A stretch of 60,004 bases of DNA, taken from Pseudomonadota bacterium. GTDB lineage: Bacteria; Pseudomonadota; Alphaproteobacteria; Acetobacterales; Acetobacteraceae. A program made the translations under genes and the position numbers. The notes below the pieces were generated by a model. That model did not search any database, was not told the origin of the DNA, and saw only the letters and a list, made by a program, of their open reading frames with translations. The stretch covers positions 1 to 60,004 of the forward strand of contig JAJZBM010000015.1 in assembly GCA_021798915.1 (NCBI GenBank). The letters are read 5' to 3'. This document shows positions 9,160 through 19,063 of the stretch, one piece after another; position 1 is the stretch's first letter, and the number at the start of each line of letters is the position of its first letter.

Positions 9160-9972
9160 ATGACGCAAGCGTTGGAGCCGGTTCTACGTCTTGGCGTATT
9201 CGCCACCGTATTCGCGGTGATGGCGATTTGGGAAGCGCTCGCGCCACGGCGCCGCCTCGCGGTCGGGCGGGGGCGACGCTGGCCACGCAACGTTGCCCTC
9301 GTCGTTCTCGATACCATGATCGTGCGGGCCTTGTTTCCGACCGCGGCGATCGGTGTCGCGATGCTGGCGGCGGCGCATGGCTGGGGGGTTTTCGCTTCAT
9401 GGTCGGCATCGCCCGGAATGGCGTTGCGCTGGTTGGCGTTTGGCGCAAGCCTGCTCCTGCTCGATCTCGCGATCTATGTTCAGCACGTGCTCTTTCATCT
9501 CGTCCCGCCGCTCTGGCGGCTGCATCGCGTCCATCACGCCGACCCCGATTTCGATGTCACCACCGGGGTGCGGTTTCATCCCGGCGAGATCGTGCTGTCG
9601 CTGCTGATCAAATTCGCCGTCATCGTGGTGCTCGGGGCCTCTCCCGGGGCGGTGTTCGCTTTTGAAATTCTTCTCAACGCGACGTCGCTGTTCAACCACG
9701 CCAACGCCCGCCTGCCGGCGCGGCTCGATCGCTGGCTGCGGCTGGTCCTGGTCACGCCGGACATGCATCGCATTCACCATTCGGTGATCCAGCGTGAGAC
9801 CGACAGCAATTTCGGCTTCAACCTGCCCTGGTGGGACCGGTTGTTCGGCACCTATCGCGCGGCACCCGAGGCCGGGCAGGCAGGGATGCGGATCGGCCTC
9901 GACGAATTCGCCGATCCCCGGGAACTCGCCCTCTGGCGCACCCTGCTGCAGCCGTTTCGCGCAGTGAAGTGA
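9160..9972 (+). CDS. Sterol desaturase / fatty-acid hydroxylase family membrane protein
   Basis: Members are integral membrane di-iron enzymes that hydroxylate or desaturate lipids. The 270-residue protein has several hydrophobic helices (residues about 10-25, 45-65, 85-110 and 150-170). The His clusters expected for a di-iron centre are present: HVLFH, then HRVHH after a loop, then HRIHH near residue 207, with a further His before the last cluster (FNHANARL). The substrate in bacteria is often unknown; hopanoids, fatty acids or carotenoids are candidates. A family A element follows 9 nt after the stop. Confidence 0.9.
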   Translation: MTQALEPVLRLGVFATVFAVMAIWEALAPRRRLAVGRGRRWPRNVALVVLDTMIVRALFPTAAIGVAMLAAAHGWGVFASWSASPGMALRWLAFGASLLLLDLAIYVQHVLFHLVPPLWRLHRVHHADPDFDVTTGVRFHPGEIVLSLLIKFAVIVVLGASPGAVFAFEILLNATSLFNHANARLPARLDRWLRLVLVTPDMHRIHHSVIQRETDSNFGFNLPWWDRLFGTYRAAPEAGQAGMRIGLDEFADPRELALWRTLLQPFRAVK

Positions 9973-9981
9973 CGTAAAAAT

Positions 9982-10044
9982 GTTCTTTTTTGGAAAAAAG
10001 AACCAAAAAACTTCTATCCCTTGGGCAGTGCCTGCGGCACTGCC
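9982..10044 (+). repeat. Family A 3'-end element, copy 2 (after the sterol-desaturase-like gene)
   Basis: This is a complete copy. Arms GTTCTTTTTT (9982-9991) and AAAAAAGAAC (9994-10003) form the first hairpin, CAAAAAACTTCTAT follows, and GGCAGTGCC / GGCACTGCC with a TGC loop (10024-10044) forms a perfect second hairpin. It lies between two convergent genes and is oriented with the sterol-desaturase-like gene. Confidence 0.85.
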
Positions 10045-10094
10045 GGTTCCGGGAATCGGGGGAGAAGGTCTTTTTGGGAGGTGAAAAAGCCTTT

Positions 10095-12860
10095 TTAATG
10101 CGCCGCCTCGGCCCAGTTGGCGCCGATCCCGGTTGCGACCACCAGCGGCACGCTGAGTGAGGCGGCCTCGCGCATCACGCCACCGACAAGCGCGGCGGTG
10201 GCCTCCGCCTCGGCCTCAGGCGCTTCGAGCAGCAATTCATCATGCACCTGGAGCAGAAGCCGTGCCGCGAGGCCGGAGCCGGCGAGGGCGGGCGCGAGCC
10301 GCACCATCGCGCGCTTGATGATATCGGCCGCGCCCCCTTGCAGCGGCGCGTTGATCGCCTGGCGTTCGGCATAGGCGCGCCGCGCCGCGTTGCGGTCATT
10401 GATGCCGGGGATGTAGCAGCGTCGCCCGAACGGCGTTTGCACGTAACCCTGCTCGCGAGCGAGGCTTTTCATCCGTTCCATATAAGCGCGGATCCCCGGA
10501 TAGCGGGCGAAATAGGCGTCGATATAAAGCCGCGCCTCGCCGGGCGTGGTGCCGAGCTGGCGGGCGAGACCAAAGGCGCTGATGCCATAGATGATCCCGA
10601 AATTGATCGCCTTGGCGCGCCGCCGGGTCAGCGCGTCCATCCCCGCCATCGGCACCCCGAACACCTCGGCGGCGGTGCGGGCGTGGATATCCTCGCCGCG
10701 CGCGAAACTGTCCTTGAGTGAGGGCAGATCGGCGACATGGGCGAGGAGACGAAGCTCGATCTGTGAGTAATCGGCGCTGATCAGACGATGGCCGTGGGCG
10801 GCGATGAAGGCGCGGCGAATGCGCCCGCCCTCCTCACTGCGCACCGGAATGTTCTGCAGATTGGGGTCGGTCGAGGAGAGCCGCCCGGTGCTGGTCACCG
10901 CCATCGCAAAGCTGGTATGGACCCGCCCGGTCGCGGGATTGATCTGGGTGACGAGGGCATCGGCATAGGTCGATTTCAGCTTCGCCAATTGCCGCCAGGC
11001 GAGAATGCGGGCGGGGATTTCGTGGCCGTCCTCGGCGAGGCTCTGCAACACCGCGGCATCGGTGCCCCAAGCGCCGGTTTTCATGCGCTTGCCGCCAGGA
11101 AGCCGGAGTTCGTCAAACAGCACCTCGCCGAGCTGCTTCGGGCTCGCGAGATTGAACGGGCGGCCGGCGCGGGCGTGGATATCGCGCTCCATCTCCGCCA
11201 TGCGCGCGGCGAATTCGACGGAAATGCGTGAAAGCTCGGCGGCGTCAACCAGAACGCCTTCCCGTTCCATCGCCAGCAAGACCGGGATGAGCCGCCGCTC
11301 GATCTGTTCATAGAGCGCGAGCGCCCGGTTGGCGCGCAAGGCGGGGCGCAAATGCTGCCACAGCCGGAGCGTGACATCGGCATCCTCGGCGGCATAGGCG
11401 GTGGCGCGCTCCAGCGGCACGGCGGCGAAGGCGAGGCGGGCGCGGCCGGTGCCGGTGACCTCGTCATAGGCAATCGGGCGATGGCCGAGATGGAGCAGCG
11501 CCAGCTCGTCCATTCCATGCCCATGCGCGCCGGCGCCTTGGGCGTAGGAGATCAGCATGGTGTCGTCGATCGGTGTGATCTCGGGAACGCCGGCACCGGC
11601 GAGGACGGCGAGGTCGAACTTGGCATTCTGCAGGATTTTCAGCACCGACCCATCGGCGAGGAGCGGCGCGAGCGCGGCGAGGGCGACCTCCGGCGCGAGC
11701 GTGTCCGGCGCATTCTCGTGGCGGAGCGGGATATAACAGGCGCGGCCGGGGGCGGTTGCGAGCGAGATGCCGATCAAGCGCGCCCGCAGCGCATCGAGCC
11801 CATCGGTTTCGGTATCGAGGGCGAAATGGCCGCGCGCCGCCGCCTCGGCGATCCAGCGCGCCAGTGTGTCAGCATCACATACCGTCTCGTAGGGGCCGAA
11901 GCCGGGCTGGCCGGGCGTTTCGGCGGGGCCTCGGGCGGCGTTGGTGCCCGGCGCGGCGACGGGAGCGGCCGGGGGCGCGGTCGGGGCATCGAGGCCGAGG
12001 CGCTGGCGCAGGCTGCGGAAATCCTGCGCCGCGAGCCACGCCGCGAGACGTTCGCGATCCGGCGCCGCGACCGCGAGGGCGGCGAGCGGGCGCGGCAGCG
12101 GCGCATCCTCGCGCAGCGTCACCAATTGCCGCGAAAGCCGCGCCTTCTCGGCGTTCTCGATCAGGGCGTCGCGGCGCTTCGAGGGTTTCATCGCTGGCGC
12201 CGCGGCGAGCACGGCCTCGAGATCGCCGAATTCGCCGAGCAATTGCGCCGCGGTTTTCGGCCCGATGCCGGGAACGCCGGGAACATTATCGATGGAGTCG
12301 CCCATCAGCGCCTGAAGATCGATCAATTTTTCGGGGGCAACGCCGAATTTTTCGAAAACTTCCGCCGGGCCAATCGGCTTTTGCTTGATCGGATCGAGCA
12401 GGCTGACACCGGGGCGGATCAATTGCATCAGATCCTTGTCCGAAGACACGATCACAGTCTCACCGCCGGCGGCCTCCGCGGCGCGGGTATACGCCGCGAT
12501 CAGGTCATCGGCCTCCCAATCGACGGCGTCGATGGCGGGAACGCCGAAGGCTTCCGTCGCTTCGCGCACCAGGGCGAATTGCGGCACCAATTCGGGTGGC
12601 GGCTCCGGGCGCTGGGCCTTGTAGGCGGGATAGAGGCGGGTGCGAAACGTGTGCCGCCCGGCATCGAAAATCACCGCGAGATGGCTGCCGGTATGCTCGC
12701 GTAAAAACCGCGCCAGCATGTTGCAGAACCCGAACACGGCATTCACCGGCGTGCCGTCCGGCCGGGTCATCGGCGGCAGCGCGTGAAAAGCACGAAAGAT
12801 GAAACCTGAACCGTCGACCAATACCAGGCGCGGCGGCGCGGCCGCTTGCGTCTCGGTCAT
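10095..12860 (-). CDS. polA: DNA polymerase I
   Basis: This enzyme fills repair gaps and removes Okazaki primers. The 921-residue protein has all three domains: the 5'-3' exonuclease (LVDGSGFIFRAFHALPP at the start; SSDKDLMQL and GDSIDNVPGVPGIG), a 3'-5' exonuclease whose DxE motif is intact (FALDTETDGLD near residue 350), and the family A polymerase with RLSSTDPNLQNIPVR, ADYSQIELRLLAHV, the O-helix block RRRAKAINFGIIYG and motif C VHDELLLEAP. Proofreading residues are therefore kept, unlike in some lineages. The ATG at 12860 gives the canonical N-terminus. Confidence 0.97.
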   Translation of the reverse strand: MTETQAAAPPRLVLVDGSGFIFRAFHALPPMTRPDGTPVNAVFGFCNMLARFLREHTGSHLAVIFDAGRHTFRTRLYPAYKAQRPEPPPELVPQFALVREATEAFGVPAIDAVDWEADDLIAAYTRAAEAAGGETVIVSSDKDLMQLIRPGVSLLDPIKQKPIGPAEVFEKFGVAPEKLIDLQALMGDSIDNVPGVPGIGPKTAAQLLGEFGDLEAVLAAAPAMKPSKRRDALIENAEKARLSRQLVTLREDAPLPRPLAALAVAAPDRERLAAWLAAQDFRSLRQRLGLDAPTAPPAAPVAAPGTNAARGPAETPGQPGFGPYETVCDADTLARWIAEAAARGHFALDTETDGLDALRARLIGISLATAPGRACYIPLRHENAPDTLAPEVALAALAPLLADGSVLKILQNAKFDLAVLAGAGVPEITPIDDTMLISYAQGAGAHGHGMDELALLHLGHRPIAYDEVTGTGRARLAFAAVPLERATAYAAEDADVTLRLWQHLRPALRANRALALYEQIERRLIPVLLAMEREGVLVDAAELSRISVEFAARMAEMERDIHARAGRPFNLASPKQLGEVLFDELRLPGGKRMKTGAWGTDAAVLQSLAEDGHEIPARILAWRQLAKLKSTYADALVTQINPATGRVHTSFAMAVTSTGRLSSTDPNLQNIPVRSEEGGRIRRAFIAAHGHRLISADYSQIELRLLAHVADLPSLKDSFARGEDIHARTAAEVFGVPMAGMDALTRRRAKAINFGIIYGISAFGLARQLGTTPGEARLYIDAYFARYPGIRAYMERMKSLAREQGYVQTPFGRRCYIPGINDRNAARRAYAERQAINAPLQGGAADIIKRAMVRLAPALAGSGLAARLLLQVHDELLLEAPEAEAEATAALVGGVMREAASLSVPLVVATGIGANWAEAAH

Positions 12861-12879
12861 GGTGCGCGCCGCCGGGCGG

Positions 12880-13110
12880 TCAATGCCCGTCGGCCGGCGG
12901 GACGCCTTCGTTGACGACGAATAGCCGCGAGCAATAGGGGCACATCACCTCGCGGTCGGGAATGCGAAGATAGACCCGAGGATGCCCGAGCGGACCGCCG
13001 CCGCCATCGCACGCGACCACGCGCTGATCGACATGGATGATTTCGGTCGGGGTGATGGCGCGGGGCGTGGACGCGGTGGGGTCGGGAGACTGGGTATCGC
13101 CGGCGGGCAT
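12880..13110 (-). CDS. zf-CHCC zinc-finger protein
   Basis: A short protein of about 76 residues ending in the zf-CHCC domain: VVACDGGGGPLGHPRVYLRI, then CPYCSRLFVV, giving C-x8-H-x13-C-x2-C, four likely zinc ligands. This family is widespread in alphaproteobacteria and is related to the NDUFS6 accessory subunit of respiratory complex I; the bacterial role is not settled. The ATG at 13110 has a GAGAGG site at good spacing; ATG 13116 is the alternative. It precedes polA on the same strand by 19 bases, so the two may share a transcript. Confidence 0.85.
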   Translation of the reverse strand: MPAGDTQSPDPTASTPRAITPTEIIHVDQRVVACDGGGGPLGHPRVYLRIPDREVMCPYCSRLFVVNEGVPPADGH

Positions 13111-13205
13111 GGCCATCCTCTCTGGTCGCTTGGCAGGCGGGATGATAGCGATGTCGGCCGGGTTTTCAACCGAGTGGCCGGGAGAGACTGAGGGAAAGGC
13201 GGGAA

Positions 13206-14207
13206 GTGGTGCGCATGAGACGGCGGGCGGCGATGCTGGGCGTGGCGACGACACTGGTGGCATGTGCCGCCCTCCCGGAACGCCGCGAGAGCGTGGCAAA
13301 ACCGCCGCCAGCCGAGGAAGACGGCGTTTTCATCATGGCGGATGGCGCGCGGCTGCCTTATCGGCGTTGGCTACCCGCCGATGCGCCGCCAAAGGCCGTC
13401 ATCCTCGCGCTGCACGGCTTCAATGACAGTCGTGACGCTTTCGAAATCCCTGCCGCCGCCTTCGCCGCCGCCGGTATCGCCCTCTACGCCCCCGATCAGC
13501 GCGGCTTTGGCGCGGCCCCCGGGCGCGGGCGCTGGCCGGGCGCAGGCGCCTTGGCACGCGATGCCGCCGCGATGGCCCGCCTGCTCCGCGCCCGCTATCC
13601 TGACCTCCGCCTTTATCTGATGGGCGAGAGCATGGGCGGCGCGGTGCTGCTTTGTCTCGCCGCCAGCACTGAGGCGCCGCCGGTCGATGGCTATGTGCTG
13701 GTCGCGCCGGCGGTCTGGGGGTGGTCGGAGATGAACCTCTTCCTCCGCGCCGCCCTCTGGGTCAGCGCCGGCATTGCCCCCGATTGGCGGCTCTCGGGCG
13801 CCGCCGCGCATATCACCGCAAGCGACAACCGCGCCGCCTTGATCCGCCTTTCCACCGACCCGCTCACCATTCACGAGACCCGGATCGGCACCGTGCGCGG
13901 TCTCGTTGATCTGATGGACGAGGCGCAGCGGGCGAGCCGGCACGTCACGGCGCCGACCTTGGTGCTCTATGGCGGCCATGACGAACTGGTGCCGAAATCG
14001 GCGATGGCCGCGTCATGGCGCAAGCTGATGACTAAGGCGCCGGCCGGTTTGCGGCTGGCCTATTATCCCGGCGGCTATCACCTGCTGCTCCGCGATCACC
14101 AACGCGAGGTGGCGATCGGCGACATCCTGCATTGGCTGGCCGCGCCGGCGGCGCCGCTGCCCTCTGGCGCCGATCGCGCGGCGCAAGCCTGGATGGCGCA
14201 GGCTTGA
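13206..14207 (+). CDS. Lipoprotein alpha/beta hydrolase (monoacylglycerol-lipase-like)
   Basis: The 333-residue protein has a short lipoprotein-like signal (MLGVATTLVACAAL) and an alpha/beta-hydrolase fold of the lysophospholipase / monoacylglycerol lipase type (Hydrolase_4). Visible landmarks are the oxyanion turn LHGFNDSRDAF, the nucleophile elbow GESMGGAV (Ser near residue 144), the acid in LYGGHDELVP and the final His in GGYHLLLRDH. Substrate is unknown; ester lipids at the envelope are likely. The GTG at 13206 lies after GAAAGGCGGGAA; an ATG at 13215 is the alternative. A family A element begins 13 nt after the stop. Confidence 0.88.
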   Translation: MVRMRRRAAMLGVATTLVACAALPERRESVAKPPPAEEDGVFIMADGARLPYRRWLPADAPPKAVILALHGFNDSRDAFEIPAAAFAAAGIALYAPDQRGFGAAPGRGRWPGAGALARDAAAMARLLRARYPDLRLYLMGESMGGAVLLCLAASTEAPPVDGYVLVAPAVWGWSEMNLFLRAALWVSAGIAPDWRLSGAAAHITASDNRAALIRLSTDPLTIHETRIGTVRGLVDLMDEAQRASRHVTAPTLVLYGGHDELVPKSAMAASWRKLMTKAPAGLRLAYYPGGYHLLLRDHQREVAIGDILHWLAAPAAPLPSGADRAAQAWMAQA

Positions 14208-14220
14208 AGAAAGAAAATCC

Positions 14221-14256
14221 GTTCTTTTTTGAAAAAAAGAACCAAAAAACTTTTAT
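14221..14256 (+). repeat. Family A 3'-end element, copy 3 (after the lipase-like gene)
   Basis: Arms GTTCTTTTTT (14221-14230) and AAAAAAGAAC (14233-14242), then CAAAAAACTTTTATTCC. The second GC-rich hairpin is missing here. The end of the element overlaps the stop codon of the convergent outer-membrane channel gene (14253-14255), so insertion or spread of the element must have been compatible with that C-terminus. Confidence 0.8.
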
Positions 14257-15761
14257 TCCGTCGTGTTTTTGGTGCCGAGGACATTCGCTGGGCTATAAAA
14301 ATCGAGACTCCGAAGATCGCCCGCAGTGGGGAGGGAATCGCTCGCGAAGCCGCCGCCGAGCGCCTCGACCAGCGCGACCGAGGCGATCATGCGGCTCTGC
14401 TGGATGGTGACATCAGTGATCTCGTCACTCAGCTCGAGTTCTTGATCGGTGAGCACAGTGGTGTAGATCACCGTCCCCGCCTTGTATTCGTTGAGCGCGA
14501 AGGCAACATTGTCCTGCGCCGATTTCACCGCAATATCCTGCTGCGCCTTCTCTTGGGCGAGAATGCGCAGCGCCACCAACTCATCTTCCACCTGCTGAAA
14601 TGCGGTAAGCACGGTCTGGCGATAATTGGCGACCGCGGCGTCATAATTGGCGCGTGCCGCAACCACGGCGGCGATCTGCGCCCCACCCTCGAAGATCGGC
14701 GCATTGAACGCCGCCCCGAGCGCCCAAATCCGATTGGGCAACGAGATCAGATTGGCGAATTGTGGTCCGGTATAACCATAAAAACTGCTGAGGCTGACCT
14801 GCGGAAAAAAAGCCGCGATGGCGACGCCGATCAGTTCGTTCTCAGCCGCCATCTGGCGCTCGGCGGCGGCGATGTCCGGGCGGCGCTGGAGCAAGGTGGA
14901 GGGCAGCGAAGGCGGCATCACCGGCACGTCATTGGGCAGCGCACCAGGGCTGATGCCGAGTTCCGCTGGCGGCTTGCCGATCAAGACCGCGATCGCGTGT
15001 TCATATTGCGCCCGGGCGACACCGACGGCGGTGAGTTGCGCCTGTGTCGTCTGCAATTCGGTTTGCGCGGTCAGGACATCGCCGCGCGCGACATAGCCGG
15101 CGTGATACTCGTTTTCCGTGACGCGCAGCGCGTCGGCGAATTGCTTGACGTTGTTTTCGAGGACGGTGGCGAGCGAATCCTCGCCGCGCAGATTGAAATA
15201 ATCGCTCGCCAGCGCCGCCTGCGCCGAGAGCCGGGCATTGGCCACTTCGGCCGCGCTATATTGTGCAAGGTCGACATCGCTCGCGATCTGGCGGCGGATC
15301 TCGCCCCAGACGTCGAGATCCCAGCTTCCATTTCCCTGCAGCGTGTATTGGTTGCCGACGAAACCCGAAGCGCCGGAGACGGCGACGCCATTGCCGGTGG
15401 AGACGATGCTGTTGCTGCCGCCGCCAACCCCGGTGCGCTGAAAATTGCCGGTCGCGGAGAGCACCGGAAAAAGATTGGCCTGCGCTTCCTGCACGATCGC
15501 CTGCGCGTTGCGGTAATTCGCTTCCGCCTGGGCCAGCGTATAGTTGGAGATGTCGACCTGGCGTTCAAGCTGGTCGAGGAGCGGGTCATGATAGATCAGC
15601 CACCAGGCGCCGCGATCTTTGGCGTCCTGCGGCGCGGCGGGCTCCCAGCCGGCGAGTTCCTTGTAGGAAACCGCGATCGGCGCCGTCGGCCGCTTGTAAT
15701 CCGGCCCGATCATGCACCCGGTGAGCCCGAACAGCGCCAGAAGAATGACCACCGGCTTCAT
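14253..15761 (-). CDS. Outer-membrane efflux lipoprotein, NodT/OprM family
   Basis: This is the TolC-like outer-membrane channel of the RND system encoded just upstream. The 502-residue product starts [20 protein letters not shown], a lipoprotein signal with lipobox LTGC, followed by the family's DYKRPTAPIA opening. The two TolC-type repeats are visible (QAEANYRNAQAIVQEAQANLFP and AIVLIGK...LLQRRPDIAAAERQMAAENELIGVA-type blocks). The ATG overlaps the stop of the upstream RND gene as ATGA, a strong sign of coupling. The stop lies inside a family A repeat. Confidence 0.93.
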   Translation of the reverse strand: MKPVVILLALFGLTGCMIGPDYKRPTAPIAVSYKELAGWEPAAPQDAKDRGAWWLIYHDPLLDQLERQVDISNYTLAQAEANYRNAQAIVQEAQANLFPVLSATGNFQRTGVGGGSNSIVSTGNGVAVSGASGFVGNQYTLQGNGSWDLDVWGEIRRQIASDVDLAQYSAAEVANARLSAQAALASDYFNLRGEDSLATVLENNVKQFADALRVTENEYHAGYVARGDVLTAQTELQTTQAQLTAVGVARAQYEHAIAVLIGKPPAELGISPGALPNDVPVMPPSLPSTLLQRRPDIAAAERQMAAENELIGVAIAAFFPQVSLSSFYGYTGPQFANLISLPNRIWALGAAFNAPIFEGGAQIAAVVAARANYDAAVANYRQTVLTAFQQVEDELVALRILAQEKAQQDIAVKSAQDNVAFALNEYKAGTVIYTTVLTDQELELSDEITDVTIQQSRMIASVALVEALGGGFASDSLPTAGDLRSLDFYSPANVLGTKNTTE

Positions 15762-18700
15762 GGCGCGCTCCGGCGCAGGCGCGAAACCATGAGGCGCAGC
15801 CGATCGAGTTCGAGATAGACGATCGGCGTGGTGTAGAGTGTCAATACCTGGCTGACCAACAGGCCTCCGATGATCGAGATGCCAAGCGGGGCGCGGAGTT
15901 CGGCGCCATCGCCGCCGCCGATCGCCAGCGGCAACGCGCCGAGGATGGCGGCGAACGTGGTCATCATGATCGGGCGGAAGCGAAGCGCGCATGCCTCGGC
16001 GATCGCGGTGCGCGGATCGAGCCCCCGGCTCCGTTCCGCTTCGAGCGCGAAATCGATCATCATGATGGCGTTCTTCTTGACGATGCCGATGAGCAGGATA
16101 ACCCCGATCAACGCGATGATGGTGAATTGCTGGCCGGTCAGCATCAGGGCGAGAATGGCGCCGACCCCGGCCGAGGGCAGGGTCGAGATGATGGTGAGCG
16201 GATGGACATAGCTTTCATAAAGCATGCCGAGAACGATATAAACCGCGACGAGCGCCGCCAGAACCAGCACCGGCTCGTAGCGCAGTGATTGCTGGAAGAT
16301 GCGCGCCGTGCCGGCGAAACTGCCGTGGATAGAGGCTGGCATGGCGAGATCACGCATGGTGGCCTCGATCGCCTGCACCGCGCCGCCCAGCGAGCGCCCG
16401 AGCGGCAGGTTGAAGGAAATCGTTGCCGCGACGAACTGCCCTTGATGGTTGACGACAACTGGGGTTTTCCCGACCACCATATGCGCGACGGCGGCGAGTG
16501 GCACCATGTTCTCGCGCGCCGTGCTGACCGCGGCACCGGTCGAGCCGGCATGGCCGCCGGTATTGGCGATGGCATTATTGAGGCTGTTGCGCGCCGCGTT
16601 GGTGGCGATGGCGGCGGCCGCGTCTTGCCCCGCCAGGGTCGGATCGAAGTTGGAACCAGCGACGAAGAGCGGCGAATTGGCGATCCGCCCATGTGGCGTG
16701 GTGACGGTGCCGATCACCGCATTGGTCAATGACGTGCCATTGGGAAAAGAGCCGACCGGGCTGATATAGAAGCGCGGCAGCTCGGTGCGGTCCTGCCAGA
16801 AGCGCGGCGCCACCTCCATCACCACGTGATATTGGTTGAGTGGGTTGTAGATCGTCGAGACCTGCCGCTGGCCAAACGCATCATAGAGATTCTGATCGAT
16901 CGTGCTTTGAAAGAGCGCGAAACGCGCCGCGGTGTTGCGGTCGATCTGCAGATAGGTTTCGCTGCCGGCCTGCTGTTGATCGGAGCTGACATCGGCGAGC
17001 GCTGGGTTCTTGGCGAGTGCCGCGGTCAATTTCTGCGTCCAGACGTAAAGCTCGTTGGGATCGATATCCTGGAGGGTAAATTGGTATTGCGCGTTGCTTT
17101 GGCGCCCGCCGGCGCGGATATCCTGGACGACCTGCAAATAAAGCTGCGCGCCGGCGACACGGGCGAGTTTACCACGCAACCGTGCGATCACCTGGTCGGC
17201 GGAGGCATGACGCGTGGGGCGCGGCTTGAGGGCGACGAAGAAAAAACCGGAGTTGGTCTGCCGCCCACCGGTGAAACCGGCGATGTTCTCGACCGCGGGA
17301 TCGGCGCGGACGATGTTCATGAACTGGACCATCTTGTCACGCATCGCCTGGAACGAAATGGTCTGATCGCCGACCAGGGTGCCGATCAGCCGGCCAGTGT
17401 CTTGCTGTGGGAAAAAACCCTTTGGAACGACGGTGAACAGATAGAAATTGAAGGCAATCGTCAAAAACAAAGACATGAGCACCAGGGCTGGATGACGAAG
17501 TGCGATCGCGAGCGTGCGGCGATAAGCGCGAAGCGCGGCATCGAACGCGGCTTCCGCCCAGCGTCCGGCGCGGCCGGGGCTATGGTGGCCACGCAGGAAC
17601 TGCGCGCAGAGCATCGGTGTCGTCGTCAACGAGACGACTAGCGAGACGATGATCGAAAGCGACAGCGTCACTGCGAATTCACGAAACAGCCGCCCGACCA
17701 GACCGCCCATGAGTAGAATCGGCACGAACACCGCAATCAGGGATATGCTGATGGAAAGCACCGTGAATCCGACCTCGCGCGCCCCTCGCAACGCCGCCTC
17801 GAAGCGGGATTGGCCGGCCTCGATATGGCGGCTGATGTTCTCGAGCACCACGATCGCATCATCCACGACGAAGCCGGTCGCGATGGTGAGCGCCATCAGC
17901 GAGAGATTATCGAGGCTGTAGCCGAGCAGATACATGATCCCGAACGTGCCGATGATCGAGACCGGCACAACGATGCTCGGGATCAGCGCGGCGCGGGGAT
18001 CGCGAAGAAAAACGAAGACGACACCGATCACCAGAGCGAGCGCGATGAGCAGCGCCGCTTGGGTGTCATGCAGCGAGGCACGAATGGTTGGGGTGCGGTC
18101 AGCGATCAGCGTGACATCGATGTCAGAGGGTAAGGCTGCCTGTAATTCGGGAAGAGCGCCCCGCACCGAATCGACCGCCTCGATGATATTGGCGCCGGGC
18201 TGGCGATAGACGATGACCAGCACCGCGGGTTGGCCATTGGCCAGTGCGGCGTTGCGCAAATCCTCGACCGAATCGTCCACCTGTCCGACATCGGTGAGAA
18301 ATACCGGGGCGTTGTTGCGATAGCCGATGACCAGTGGGCGGTAATCCGCGGCGCGCAGTGCCTGGTCGTTGGTGTAGACCTGATAGCGTTTGGGGCCGAT
18401 CTCGATCGCGCCCTTTGGGCTGTCGGCATTTGCGGAGGCGAGGGCGGCACGAATATCTTCGAGCCCGATGCCATAGGCGGCGAGCGGGTCGGGGTCGAGT
18501 TCGACACGTACCGACGGTAGCGCCGCACCGGCGACATCGACCTCACCGATGCCGGTCAGTTCCGACAGGCGCTGCTGGACGATATTCGCCGCGGCATCAA
18601 AAATCTGCCCCGGTTTGCGGGTTTTCGAGGTGAGTGCGATCACCAGGATCGGTGCGTCGGCGGGGTTGATCTTATGATAAACGGGATTGAGGCGAAGCTG

Positions 18701-19063
18701 GGTGGGCAGATCGGCGTGCGCGGCGTTGAGCCCCGCTTCGACATCGCGCGCCGCGCCATCGATGTTGCGGTCGAGGCCGAATTGCAGCACGACCCGGCTG
18801 GTGCTGGTGAAGCTTTGCGAGGTCATTTCGTCGATATCGGCGATTTGGCCGAGATGCTTTTCGAGTGGTGCCGCGACGCTGCTGGCTACCGTTTGCGGAC
18901 TGGCGCCGGGCAGCGTTGCCTGCACCAGGATGACCGGAAAATCCACCTCCGGCAGGGGTGCCACCGGCAGCTTGAGGTAGCCAAGAATGCCGGCGAGCAC
19001 GATCGCGAGGGTGAGGAGCGTGGTCGCGACCGGGCGGCGAATGAAAAGGGCCGAAAAACTCAC
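15758..19063 (-). CDS. RND efflux pump, MdtC/MuxC-like (second pump subunit)
   Basis: RND pumps export drugs or other compounds using the proton gradient. The 1101-residue protein has the AcrB-like layout: a TM1 start ([20 protein letters not shown]), a large periplasmic loop, TM helices with the proton-relay pair in [18 protein letters not shown] (near residue 400), and a second half ending in [18 protein letters not shown]. It is about 65 residues longer than usual because of an Ala/Asn/Gly-rich segment at roughly residues 788-855. The GTG start overlaps the stop of the preceding pump gene (GTGA). Two different RND subunits in one operon suggests a heteromeric pump, as in MdtBC. Confidence 0.93.
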   Translation of the reverse strand: MSFSALFIRRPVATTLLTLAIVLAGILGYLKLPVAPLPEVDFPVILVQATLPGASPQTVASSVAAPLEKHLGQIADIDEMTSQSFTSTSRVVLQFGLDRNIDGAARDVEAGLNAAHADLPTQLRLNPVYHKINPADAPILVIALTSKTRKPGQIFDAAANIVQQRLSELTGIGEVDVAGAALPSVRVELDPDPLAAYGIGLEDIRAALASANADSPKGAIEIGPKRYQVYTNDQALRAADYRPLVIGYRNNAPVFLTDVGQVDDSVEDLRNAALANGQPAVLVIVYRQPGANIIEAVDSVRGALPELQAALPSDIDVTLIADRTPTIRASLHDTQAALLIALALVIGVVFVFLRDPRAALIPSIVVPVSIIGTFGIMYLLGYSLDNLSLMALTIATGFVVDDAIVVLENISRHIEAGQSRFEAALRGAREVGFTVLSISISLIAVFVPILLMGGLVGRLFREFAVTLSLSIIVSLVVSLTTTPMLCAQFLRGHHSPGRAGRWAEAAFDAALRAYRRTLAIALRHPALVLMSLFLTIAFNFYLFTVVPKGFFPQQDTGRLIGTLVGDQTISFQAMRDKMVQFMNIVRADPAVENIAGFTGGRQTNSGFFFVALKPRPTRHASADQVIARLRGKLARVAGAQLYLQVVQDIRAGGRQSNAQYQFTLQDIDPNELYVWTQKLTAALAKNPALADVSSDQQQAGSETYLQIDRNTAARFALFQSTIDQNLYDAFGQRQVSTIYNPLNQYHVVMEVAPRFWQDRTELPRFYISPVGSFPNGTSLTNAVIGTVTTPHGRIANSPLFVAGSNFDPTLAGQDAAAAIATNAARNSLNNAIANTGGHAGSTGAAVSTARENMVPLAAVAHMVVGKTPVVVNHQGQFVAATISFNLPLGRSLGGAVQAIEATMRDLAMPASIHGSFAGTARIFQQSLRYEPVLVLAALVAVYIVLGMLYESYVHPLTIISTLPSAGVGAILALMLTGQQFTIIALIGVILLIGIVKKNAIMMIDFALEAERSRGLDPRTAIAEACALRFRPIMMTTFAAILGALPLAIGGGDGAELRAPLGISIIGGLLVSQVLTLYTTPIVYLELDRLRLMVSRLRRSAP

